A model generated the notes under the pieces. It did no database searches and had not been told where the DNA came from. It saw only the letters and a program-made list of their open reading frames with translations. A program made the translations under genes and the position numbers. A DNA stretch of 26,382 nt from Palsa-504 sp050698735 (GTDB lineage Bacteria; Actinomycetota; Actinomycetes; Streptosporangiales; Streptosporangiaceae). Shown one piece after another: positions 16,092-23,219 of this stretch (the stretch's first letter is position 1; the number at the start of each line of letters is the position of its first letter). The stretch lies in contig JBOHCG010000034.1 of NCBI GenBank assembly GCA_050698735.1, positions 1-26,382 on the forward strand, in the 5' to 3' direction.

Positions 16092-17186
16092 ATGAGCGTC
16101 TCACTGAACGAACACCGGCTGGGCGGCCTGCGCTGGATCGTGCTGACCGGCCCCGAGCGCGACGCCTTCGGCGCGCTCGGCGAGCACGTCCGGCCCGAGC
16201 TTGCCGACCTGCCCGCGGCCTGGCCCGCGCTGCCCCGCCTGCGCCAGCACGTCTCGGGTCCGCCGGGAAGCGATCGCCTCGCCGCGGTGCGCCGGGCCAG
16301 CGCGGAGCGCTGCGCCGACGGCTGGGCCGAGCTGGCCGCCTTCGCCGAAGGGGCGAACGCGCCCCTCGACGACCTGGCCCTGCTCAACTTCCGCGGGGAC
16401 CTGGGCCTGGTGGAGGGCGGCATCGGCTGCAGCGACCTCGCCTGGTGCGGGAACCGGTCGGTCATCGCGCACAACGAGGACGGCTCCCCGGAAGGCGTCG
16501 GCCGGTGCGCGCTGCTCACGCTGGCGCCCGACGGCCGCCCGCCGGTCACCGCCTTCTGGTACCCGGGCTTCCTGCCGGCCAACGCGTTCACCGTGACCGG
16601 CGACGGGCTGGTATGGACCATCGATCACCTGCCGGTCGCCGTCCCAGGCGACGGCGCGGGCCGCCACTTCGCCGGCCGCGGGCTGCAGCGATCGGCGCGC
16701 ACCGTCGACCAGGTCGTCGACTACCTGCGCACGCACCCCTCGGCTGGCGGCTTCGCCTACACGGTCGGGGACCGGACCGGGCGCATCGTGAACGTCGAGG
16801 CCGCGGCCGGGCACCACGCCAGCGTGGAAGCCGGATCCGGGCTGCTCTGGCACACCAACCACGGACGCTACGTTCCCGGCGCCGAGCCTTCCGGCCACGG
16901 CACCAGCGTGGCCCGCGGCCAGAAACTGGACGCCCTCCCGCTGCCCGCCGACGATCCGGGCCCGGCCTGGTTCCTGCGCATCCTCGCCGGCGCGCCGCTG
17001 CCGGACGGCGTGCGCGCCGACCCCGGCCCGGCGAGCCGGGCCATCACGCTGTGCACGCTCGTCGCCGACCTCACCGCGGGCCAGGCGGTCCTCAAGGTCC
17101 GCGACGACCCGCCCGTCGCCATCCCGCTAGCCGGCCTCGCCGAGGGCGATCCGAGCGGCCAGCATCTCCTCGCGGCCGCCCCGTAA
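16092..17186 (+). CDS. C45-family (penicillin acyltransferase-like) Ntn hydrolase
   Basis: This is a 364-residue protein from ATG 16092, with GGAAGG upstream. The key motif is GGIGCSDLAWCGNRSVIAHN followed by EDG. C113 is the likely autoproteolytic cleavage point and N-terminal nucleophile, as in acyl-CoA:6-aminopenicillanic-acid acyltransferase relatives, and AHNEDG is the diagnostic continuation. FWYPGFLPANAFTVTGDGLV and LLWHTNHGRYVPG with the downstream N-H support the family. These proteins cleave or transfer acyl groups on amides. Most bacterial members have unknown substrates and nothing here shows beta-lactam biosynthesis. No signal peptide is seen. It follows the E1 gene by about 100 bp and may be cotranscribed. 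Confidence 0.85.
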   Translation: MSVSLNEHRLGGLRWIVLTGPERDAFGALGEHVRPELADLPAAWPALPRLRQHVSGPPGSDRLAAVRRASAERCADGWAELAAFAEGANAPLDDLALLNFRGDLGLVEGGIGCSDLAWCGNRSVIAHNEDGSPEGVGRCALLTLAPDGRPPVTAFWYPGFLPANAFTVTGDGLVWTIDHLPVAVPGDGAGRHFAGRGLQRSARTVDQVVDYLRTHPSAGGFAYTVGDRTGRIVNVEAAAGHHASVEAGSGLLWHTNHGRYVPGAEPSGHGTSVARGQKLDALPLPADDPGPAWFLRILAGAPLPDGVRADPGPASRAITLCTLVADLTAGQAVLKVRDDPPVAIPLAGLAEGDPSGQHLLAAAP

Positions 17187-17233
17187 TCAACGCGAAAGAA
17201 TTGCCGTCGAACCCGCGCTCCGCCGCCGCCCGT

Positions 17234-17258
17234 TATCCTACGTGACAGTTTCGTCACG
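17234..17258 (+). promoter_or_regulatory. Possible promoter -10 with inverted-repeat operator
   Basis: TATCCT-like -10 (17234-17239) is followed at once by CGTGAC (17241-17246), six bases, then GTCACG (17253-17258). The perfect 6-bp inverted repeat would overlap the transcription start of the membrane-protein gene at 17303, a usual place for a repressor site. The binding protein is unknown. Confidence 0.4.
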
Positions 17259-17302
17259 CAGTGCCGACCCGGGGGACGGCCAAGGGCGACAAGGGAGAAA
17301 CG

Positions 17303-17728
17303 ATGGCCCAACGCGACCGTGAACTGCTGCGCCCCGAGGAGGCGACCTCCTGGGAGGAGTTCCTTGCCCGCTGCACCGCGGAGCAGGCCCGGTGCCGCGC
17401 CGCGGGCACGTCAGGAAAGGCCTTCGGCGACACGGTGCTCGCAGCGCCGCTCGCCTTCGGCGCGTTCCTCTTCTGGGCGGGAGTCGCGGTGGAGCGCGAT
17501 GCGGGCAGGTGGTTCCTGCTCGTGGTCGCGCTCTTCTTCACCTGGCTGTTCCTTCAGGTTCTCGGCCGGGCGATATACAGCGGCCTCGGCGGATCCCGGC
17601 GGTACACGGAGCTGACCCGGCTGCGCAGGCAATGGCAGGCCAGGGCCGAGCGCGGCGAGGTCCCGCAGTCCACCCCCGGCGGCCCGAAGGTCTGGCGGGA
17701 CGAGCTGGAGCCGACCAGCACCCCCTGA
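17303..17728 (+). CDS. Two-helix membrane protein of unknown function
   Basis: This is a 141-residue protein from ATG 17303, with AAGGGAG upstream. A soluble acidic N-terminus (about 1-40: LLRPEEATSWEEFLARCTAE) is followed by two membrane helices, TVLAAPLAFGAFLFWAGVAV and WFLLVVALFFTWLFLQVLGR (about residues 44-63 and 70-89). The C-terminal tail is charged, with ELTRLRRQWQARAERGEVPQ. Arginine-rich ends suggest both termini are cytoplasmic. I do not recognise the family. Its own operator-like palindrome precedes it. Confidence 0.75.
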   Translation: MAQRDRELLRPEEATSWEEFLARCTAEQARCRAAGTSGKAFGDTVLAAPLAFGAFLFWAGVAVERDAGRWFLLVVALFFTWLFLQVLGRAIYSGLGGSRRYTELTRLRRQWQARAERGEVPQSTPGGPKVWRDELEPTSTP

Positions 17729-17914
17729 TCTCCGCTCATCGCGATTCCCACTTGCCGCCGGATCGAGGGTGACCGTCCGCCGCGCCCCCCGCCGTAATTC
17801 TCATTTAGCAGAACGATCGGTGGTTCCCGCCCCGGTTACCCGCACCCTCCCGGTGGCTATGCTCTCGGATAGGCGCCCGTGAAGGCAGGCCCGTCCAGGA
17901 AGGGATGACGCGCC

Positions 17915-18271
17915 GTGACCGAGGTGCATTTCCGCCGCGTGTATGAGCCGGCCATGCCATCGGACGGCAGGCGCGTGCTCGTGGACCGGCTCTGGCCGCG
18001 CGGCCTGTCGAAGGAGAAGGCCCGCCTGGACGAGTGGCTCAGGGCCGTGTCGCCGTCGGACGAACTGCGCCACTGGTATGGCCACGACCCGGCAAGGTTC
18101 GACGAGTTCACCCGCCGCTACCAGGCCGAGCTCACCGAACCCGAGCGCGCCGAGGCGCTGGAGCGCCTGCGCGCCGAGGCCCTGTCCGGCCCCGTTACGT
18201 TGCTGACCGCCACCAAGGACCTTGACCACAGCCAGGCCGCGGTCCTCGCCCGCCTGCTCGGGGGCGAGTAG
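17915..18271 (+). CDS. DUF488 family protein
   Basis: This is a 118-residue protein from GTG 17915, with AGGAAGGGA (17897-17905) upstream. RVYEPAMPSDGRRVLVDRLW with PRGLSKEKA is the diagnostic N-terminal block of the short DUF488 (YeaO-like) group. LRHWYGHDPARFDEFTRRYQ and VTLLTATKDLDHSQAAVLAR complete it. The biochemical function is not established; the family has been linked to small DNA- or metal-related proteins without a firm reaction. Length is normal. It is convergent with the amidohydrolase. The 95-bp gap holds no clear terminator. Confidence 0.88.
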   Translation: MTEVHFRRVYEPAMPSDGRRVLVDRLWPRGLSKEKARLDEWLRAVSPSDELRHWYGHDPARFDEFTRRYQAELTEPERAEALERLRAEALSGPVTLLTATKDLDHSQAAVLARLLGGE

Positions 18272-18366
18272 CCGAAGCCGCGGCATCCCGCGTTCCTGGG
18301 CCATCGCTTCAGGGCAGGGCTCGCCGTCGGCAGAAGCCGCACAACCTGCCTGAATACCAGCGTGGG

Positions 18367-19599
18367 CTATATCTGGCGTTTGTGAAACCGGCCAGCCTTG
18401 ACGATGGCCTTCAGGTTGTCCGGATGCTGCAGAACGGCGATGTCCTCAAGCGGATCACCGTCGACGACCAGCAGGTCTGCCCGTTTCCCGGGCTCGACGG
18501 TTCCGGTCTCGGCGGCGATGCCGAGTAGCTCGGCGTTGGTCCTCGTGGTGGCGATCAAGGTCTCGTGTGCGCCGAGCACCGCTGCCTTGATGACAAGCTC
18601 GCGGACCTTGTGCCTGGCCAGCGGCCCGAGCAGGTCAGAGCCTGACCCGATCCGCACGCCTGCCTCGCGAGCCCGGCGCAGCGCGTCCAGGCCGCTGCCG
18701 AGCACCAGGTCGAGCTTGGCCAGCTGCGCTGCCGTCAGGCCGCGCTCGCGGCCTTCCTCGTGCAGCTTCTCGTACGTGACGAACGTCGGCACGAGGAACG
18801 TCCCCTTCGCCGCCATCAGCGCCGCCGTCGCCTCATCGAGGAAGTTCCCGTGCTCGATCGACCGCACGCCCGCCTCGACGGCGTTGCGGATCGCCGCGGG
18901 CGTGTAGGCGTGCGCGAGCACGTAGGTACCCGCCGCCTCAGCCTCGGCGACGGCGGCGCGCAGCTCGTCGGGCTGGTACTGGGGGGCCTCAAGCCGGTCG
19001 GTCGGCGAGGCGACGCCGCCGCCCGCCATGACCTTGATCGCGTCGGCGCCGCGGCGCAACTGGGTACGCACGGCGCGGCGTACCTCGTCGACGCCGTCGG
19101 CGATGGCCGGGATCATGCCGATCTCGGCGCCGCAGCCGCAGCCCGCGTAGTCCTCGGCCCTGCTCCTGTGGTCGCCGTGGCCGCCGCTTTGGCTCAGCGG
19201 CCGGCCGCTGACGAACATCCTCGGCCCGGGGATCAGGCCGCGGTCGACCGCCTCCTTCATGCCCCAGTCGGCGCCCCCGGCATCCCGGACGGTGGTGAAT
19301 CCCTCGTCCAGTGCCTGCCTCATCATCGCCCCGGCCGCATAGGCTAGGAGGCTGGCGGGATACTCCCTGCGCTGCGCGGCCAGGTCCACCTCAACGGCGC
19401 AGGCGTGCACGTGGGCATCGATCAACCCGGGGATCACTGTGCGCCCGCCGCAGTCGATCACCTCACCGCCGATCCCGGCGGCCGAGCGCGCGCTGGTCAG
19501 CACGTCCTTGATCACGGCGCCTTCGACGACCACGGTCGCGTCATAGACCGGGTCCGCTCCGGTGCACGCCAGGACGGTGGCGTGCCGAAAGCTGATCAT
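18367..19599 (-). CDS. Metal-dependent amidohydrolase (imidazolonepropionase/Xaa-Pro dipeptidase-like)
   Basis: This is a 410-residue protein from ATG 19599. A beta-sandwich N-terminus (ATVLACTGADPVYDATVVVE) leads into IPGLIDAHVHA with metal ligands H63 and H65. The carbamylated Lys is probably K189 (DAIKVMAGGGVASPTD). H230 (VLAHAYT), H250 (SIEHGNF) and D322 (GSGSDLLG) complete a binuclear site. The end returns to the sandwich (VEPGKRADLLVVDGDPLEDI). All catalytic residues are present. Relatives hydrolyse cyclic amides or dipeptides such as Xaa-Pro or Xaa-Arg, and the substrate is not readable. The ribosome-binding site is weak. It is a single-gene unit. Confidence 0.9.
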   Translation of the reverse strand: MISFRHATVLACTGADPVYDATVVVEGAVIKDVLTSARSAAGIGGEVIDCGGRTVIPGLIDAHVHACAVEVDLAAQRREYPASLLAYAAGAMMRQALDEGFTTVRDAGGADWGMKEAVDRGLIPGPRMFVSGRPLSQSGGHGDHRSRAEDYAGCGCGAEIGMIPAIADGVDEVRRAVRTQLRRGADAIKVMAGGGVASPTDRLEAPQYQPDELRAAVAEAEAAGTYVLAHAYTPAAIRNAVEAGVRSIEHGNFLDEATAALMAAKGTFLVPTFVTYEKLHEEGRERGLTAAQLAKLDLVLGSGLDALRRAREAGVRIGSGSDLLGPLARHKVRELVIKAAVLGAHETLIATTRTNAELLGIAAETGTVEPGKRADLLVVDGDPLEDIAVLQHPDNLKAIVKAGRFHKRQI

Positions 19600-19720
19600 A
19601 TGGCGTTCCCCATCTCCATCTGTTGCGGACAGCAGCGGCTCTCCCTGGCCGAGTATGACGCGTCTCGTCAGTGCCGGTGCCAGCCTGACATGATGAGGCT
19701 GGAGTCATGATGGCCTCGCG

Positions 19721-19966
19721 CAATACGTCACCCGGGTCGGGCGCGAGCCGTCGGGCACCGCGTTCCATTCACTTGTCCAGCTTGAGTACGAGCACGGAAT
19801 CCCGCGCAACCCGCTCATCAACGTCGGCGCCCTGGTCGTCACCGACCGTCTGCTGACGCTGACCGGAGATGCGTGCGGCGCCGTCGAGCGGTTCCTGCGG
19901 GCGGAATGTGCCTGCCCGGAGATCGCCAGCGATCAGGCGGTTGCGTCCTCTGATGCCGAGCACGGT
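19721..19966 (+). pseudogene. glsA: Internal fragment of glutaminase
   Basis: 82 codons read in frame as the middle of a GlsA-type glutaminase: RVGREPSGTAFHSLVQLEYE, HGIPRNPLINVGALVVTDRL, then AVERFLRAECACPEIASDQA. A complete enzyme has about 305 residues. The N-terminal S-x-x-K active-site part and everything after ASSDAEHG are missing. The usual FNS is FHS here. There is no start and a stop lies just upstream. At about 19970-19990 it passes directly into a fragment of another gene. Confidence 0.8.
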
Positions 19967-19994
19967 CGCCCGCGAGGCGACGGCCGCCACGGCA

Positions 19995-20409
19995 AGGCTC
20001 GGCGTCTTCCTCGACGACGACCCCGGGGCGCATCTCGGGATGCTCGACATGCAGATGATGTCCGCGTCCAACGTGGCCCTGGACATCGGGGTGCACCTGG
20101 AGCTGGAGATTCCCAGGGGCACCGGCTGGCGGGAGGGCGAGCGCTGGAATGCCGGGATCGCCTGGGAGTTCCTGCAGGCCCACTCCAGCTGGGACGAGAA
20201 GCGGCTGCGCTTCGAACTGCACCGCTACCTCGGCTGGCCTGGGCAGGTCCCGTCCTACAAGCTCGGCGAACGAGCCTGGCTCCAGGCCAGGGAAGAAGCC
20301 AGAGCCAGGGCCGGAGGTGCCTTTAGCCTCAAGGACTTCCACTCCAAGGCGCTCAGCCTGGGCGGCCATGGGCCTGGACCCGTTGCGCAAGGCCCTGCAC
20401 GCAAGCTGA
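19995..20409 (+). pseudogene. C-terminal fragment of a DUF885 family protein, frameshifted
   Basis: From RLGVFLDDDPGAHLGMLDMQ the frame shows the C-terminal DUF885 signature: SNVALDIGVHLELEIPRGTG, WREGERWNAGIAWEFLQAHS, FELHRYLGWPGQVPSYKLGE and REEARARAGGAFSLKDFHSK. Family members have about 550-600 residues, so only the last quarter remains. Near 20365 one extra G moves the true ending (MGLDPLRKALHAS, stop at 20409) into the next frame. It has lost its 5' part, which was replaced by the glutaminase piece, and it is also frameshifted, so it is inactive. Confidence 0.8.
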
Positions 20410-20549
20410 TGCCTGTTGCCGAGGGGCGGGCGTCCAGCCGGCGCGGGTGAGATCGTCGCGTAACGTGCCGGTATGACATGGATGGCGGCCGCTGGCACGG
20501 GGCTGGTCGGCGGGCAGCACCGGGACCGGCCCGGCATCGTGCGGCCTGC

Positions 20550-21761
20550 GTGACGTCTGCTTCCGCCGCAGCCGTCTTGAAAACCAGGCGCGGCCCGTTC
20601 GCCGGCCTGCCGCGCGAGGCCGCGATCTTGTCCGCGGTGTCGTTCACCGTGGCGCTCGGCTACGGGATCGTGGCGCCGGCCATCCCCGCCTTTGCCCGCC
20701 AGTTCGGTGTCAGCGTCGCCGCAGCGGCGAGCGTGATCAGCGCCTTCGCGCTGATGCGGGTCGCGTTCGCGTTGCCGGCCGGCCGGCTGGCGGACCGGTT
20801 CGGCTCGCGGCACGTGATGGCGATCGGCATCGCCGTCGTCGCGGTCAGCAGCATGCTGGCCGGATTCTCCCGGTCGTTCGCCCAGCTGCTGGTGCTGCGC
20901 GGCGTGGGCGGACTTGGCTCGGCCATGTTCTCGGTGAGCGCCCAGGCGCTGCTGCTGGCCAGCGTGCCGAGCGGCCAGCGGGGCCGGGCCAGCGGCCTGT
21001 ATAACGGCGGGTTCCTGCTTGGCGGGATCACCGGCCCGGCGCTCGGCGGGGTGGTCGCCGCCTGGTCGCTGCGCGCGCCTTTCTTCCTGTACGCCGCGCT
21101 GCTCGTGGTGCCGGCGGTGATCGCCGCGGTCGCGCTCGGGCCGGTGGCGCGCCCGGTGACTCCGCGGGCGGGCGCCAGCCCGCGGGAGAGCCTGACCGTG
21201 CTGGCCGGGGCGCTGCGCAGCCGTGCCTACCGGGCGGTCGCAGCAGTGAACCTCGCCGACGGCTTCGCCGTGGTCGGCGTCCGCGGCGCGATCATCCCGC
21301 TGTTCGTCCGCGACTCGCTGCACCGCTCGGCGACCTGGACGGGCATCGGGTTCCTGGTGTTCGCGGCCCTGAACGCGGCGGCGCTGCTGCCCGCCGGCCG
21401 GGCGGCGGACACGCTCGGCCGGCGGCCGGTCATGGTGGCGGGCTGCGCGATCTCGGCGGCCGGCCTGCTGCTGCTCGCCGTGCTACCCGGCCTGTGGGCA
21501 TACCTGGGTGCGCTTGCGGTGGCCGGCGCCGGGTCCGGGCTGCTTGACGTCGCGCCGTCGGCGATGCTCGGCGACCTGCTCAGCGCACAGGCCCGCCAAG
21601 GCGGCATCCTGGTCGCGTTCTTCCAGATGGCGGGCGACGCCGGCACGGTGACCGGGCCGGTCGTGGCAGGCTTGCTTGTGGATGGCGCGTCTTACCCGGC
21701 GGCGTTCGGCCTGGCTGCCGGCGTGCTTGCCGCCGCCGCCCTGCTCGCTCTCATAGCCTAG
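20550..21761 (+). CDS. MFS transporter (drug/metabolite efflux type)
   Basis: This is a 403-residue protein of the major facilitator superfamily. The start is uncertain: GTG 20550 gives MTSASAAAVLKTRRGPFAGL, and the open frame continues to ATG 20478 with less protein-like sequence. About twelve membrane helices are visible. The loop 2-3 signature is AGRLADRFGSRHVMAIG, and a related motif stands in the second half (PAGRAADTLGRRPVMVAGC), typical of DHA1-type exporters. A small frame at 20473-20553 ends in the GTGA of this start, so translation could be coupled to it. It is followed after nine bases by the DUF1330-like gene. The transported compound is unknown. Confidence 0.88.
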   Translation: MTSASAAAVLKTRRGPFAGLPREAAILSAVSFTVALGYGIVAPAIPAFARQFGVSVAAAASVISAFALMRVAFALPAGRLADRFGSRHVMAIGIAVVAVSSMLAGFSRSFAQLLVLRGVGGLGSAMFSVSAQALLLASVPSGQRGRASGLYNGGFLLGGITGPALGGVVAAWSLRAPFFLYAALLVVPAVIAAVALGPVARPVTPRAGASPRESLTVLAGALRSRAYRAVAAVNLADGFAVVGVRGAIIPLFVRDSLHRSATWTGIGFLVFAALNAAALLPAGRAADTLGRRPVMVAGCAISAAGLLLLAVLPGLWAYLGALAVAGAGSGLLDVAPSAMLGDLLSAQARQGGILVAFFQMAGDAGTVTGPVVAGLLVDGASYPAAFGLAAGVLAAAALLALIA

Positions 21762-21770
21762 AGTCGGGAT

Positions 21771-22106
21771 GTGGCAGATGAGGGGACGAGGGTCTACGCG
21801 CTGAACCTGTTCGATATCGCCGACCGTGAGGAGTACCTGGCCTATTCACGCCGGTCGGCGCGGGAGGTCACCCGGCACGGAGGGCGAGTGCTGGCCCTGG
21901 GCCGGTTCCGGGAGAGCGCGGCGGGCGACATCGCTCCCCGGCAGGTGCTCATCCTCGTGGAATGGGACTCGATGGCGGCCTTTGAGAGCTACCGTCAGGA
22001 CCCCGCGCTGGCGGATCTGCATCCGCACCGCGAACAAGGCACCTCGGCCTACGTGTGGCACCTGTTCGACCGGCTCGAGGACCTGCGGCCGCTTCTGCTG
22101 CCCTGA
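21771..22106 (+). CDS. DUF1330-like (dimeric alpha-beta barrel) protein
   Basis: This is a 111-residue protein from GTG 21771, only nine bases after the MFS stop, so the two form an operon. The pattern YALNLFDIADREEYLAYSRR, GGRVLALGRF, QVLILVEWDSMAAFESYRQD and PALADLHPHREQGT is that of DUF1330/EthD-like ferredoxin-fold proteins. It ends YVWHLFDRLEDLRPLLLP. These act as dimers in small-molecule binding or catalysis. The co-translation suggests it handles the same compound as the exporter, but that is inference. Confidence 0.75.
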   Translation: MADEGTRVYALNLFDIADREEYLAYSRRSAREVTRHGGRVLALGRFRESAAGDIAPRQVLILVEWDSMAAFESYRQDPALADLHPHREQGTSAYVWHLFDRLEDLRPLLLP

Positions 22107-22153
22107 ACCGAACCGCAGAGGTACTGCAGCAGGCAAGATTTGCCCTGATGGCA

Positions 22154-22330
22154 CTATGCGCTGGGGTCACGGAGACCGACCGAGTCGTGCCGCCAGAACG
22201 GCTCTGCGTAGACCAGTGTCCCGGTCATCCACGGCTCGTAGGCCGGGAACCTGATGGCCTGGAAGGCGCTATCGGGAATGCGCAGGGATGGCTTGCGGAA
22301 GCCCAGATCGCCGCCAACGGCTTGTACCAT
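22154..22330 (-). other. Unrecognised minus-strand open stretch in the DUF1330-TfoX gap
   Basis: The 230-bp gap has a minus-strand frame of 58 codons that looks coding: GDLGFRKPSLRIPDSAFQAI, RFPAYEPWMTGTLVYAEPFW, then RHDSVGLRDPSA. It has an ATG at 22330 only six bases from the divergent TfoX start and no ribosome-binding site. It is more likely a gene remnant than an expressed gene. I do not recognise the family. Confidence 0.3.
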
Positions 22331-22336
22331 CGGCGC

Positions 22337-22672
22337 ATGGCCTACGACCAGGAGCTTGCCGATCGCATTCGGCAGCTCATCGGCTCCGACCCAGATCTGG
22401 CCGAGAAGAAGATGTTCGGCGGGCTCGCCTTCCTGATCCGCGGCAACATGGCCATCGCCGCGGCCAGCCAGGGCGGCGCGATGGTCCGCGTCGATCCGGC
22501 CGAGTCCGACTCCCTGGTGGAATCGACAGCCGCCACCGTGGTCGAGATGCGAGGCCGGCAGATGCCCGGCTGGCTGCATGTCCGCTCCGAAGACCTGCGG
22601 ACCGACGACGAGCTCGCCCGGTGGGTGCAGGCGGGCACCGGCTACGCCCGTTCGCTCCCCGCCAAGCAATAG
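22337..22672 (+). CDS. TfoX/Sxy N-terminal domain protein
   Basis: This is a 111-residue protein from ATG 22337. MAYDQELADRIRQLIGSDPD, LAEKKMFGGLAFLIRGNMAI and the C-terminal LARWVQAGTGYARSLPAK give the standard stand-alone TfoX N-terminal domain. K-K-M-F-G-G-L-A-F is the hallmark. In gammaproteobacteria TfoX drives competence, but the short actinobacterial form has no known role. There is no strong ribosome-binding site. Its upstream frame is open but lacks protein character. Confidence 0.85.
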   Translation: MAYDQELADRIRQLIGSDPDLAEKKMFGGLAFLIRGNMAIAAASQGGAMVRVDPAESDSLVESTAATVVEMRGRQMPGWLHVRSEDLRTDDELARWVQAGTGYARSLPAKQ

Positions 22673-22800
22673 CGCGGCACCGATATTCGCTTGACGAATG
22701 CCTCGCGGCTGCCGACGATAGCCGAGAACGACCCGCCGAGGACGAGAGGAGGCGAAATGCCAGCCCAGTTTCGAGATCCTGCCACGAAAGGTTGTCAGGC

Positions 22801-23163
22801 TTGTCATTTCCCCGCTCGTTTCAGTGCGGGCATTGCGGCGTAGACGTCTCGCTGGATGCCCCGGGCACCTCGCATCGCAACCATTGCCCCACCTGTCTGT
22901 GGTCCAGGCACCTGGATCGCAATGTCCCCGGCGACCGTAAGGCCGGCTGCCCGGGCGGCATGGAGCCGATAGCGGTCACCGTCCGCGGCGAGGGCCGCTA
23001 GATGCTGATTCACCGCTGCACCCACTGCGGGCGGCTCCGGATGAACAGAACGGCCCTCGATGACAACGTACTGCTGCTGGTGCAGCTGGCCGCGCTGCCG
23101 CTGGCCTCGCCGCCGATCCCGTACCTCCGCCCGGCCGCCCAGCCCCCGGCCGCTATGTCTTGA
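22801..23163 (+). pseudogene. RNHCP-domain gene interrupted by an in-frame amber codon
   Basis: The frame from about TTG 22801 reads SFPRSFQCGHCGVDVSLDAP, GTSHRNHCPTCLWSRHLDRN and GDRKAGCPGGMEPIAVTVRG plus EGR, then a TAG at 22999-23001. It continues at once in the same frame with ATG 23002: MLIHRCTHCGRLRMNRTALD, DNVLLLVQLAALP. RNHCP proteins have the R-N-H-C-P core and a second C-x2-C pair (here C-T-H-C) in a single chain of about 100-130 residues. Family members often have Trp at the position of the TAG (G-E-W-L-L-H-R-C), so TGG to TAG is the simplest explanation. A strong GAGGAGG-ATG (22757) upstream reads in a different frame and stops after 28 codons, suggesting a second lesion. Re-initiation at the ATG after the TAG is possible. 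Confidence 0.75.
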
Positions 23164-23188
23164 TATTGCGTCAGAGTGGTGCTTAAAT
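23160..23188 (+). promoter_or_regulatory. Near-consensus sigma-70 type promoter
   Basis: TTGATA (23160-23165), exactly 17 bases, then TTAAAT (23183-23188). The expected start is about 23195. GGGAGGA follows, with the ATG at 23220. Such AT-rich hexamers stand out in this high-GC background. Confidence 0.55.
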
Positions 23189-23219
23189 CCGCCCGTTGCC
23201 GATCGCCGCGGGAGGACAT

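Noticed and set aside
16101..16898. A 265-codon minus-strand open frame
   Set aside because: It is antisense to the C45 acyltransferase-like gene, whose own catalytic motif is clear.
18272..18366. A terminator between DUF488 and the amidohydrolase
   Set aside because: No stem of useful length with a T-run was found between the convergent genes.
19839..21323. A 494-codon minus-strand open frame
   Set aside because: It is antisense to the DUF885 remnant and the MFS gene. It is rich in His, Arg and Gln, with no start signal or motif.
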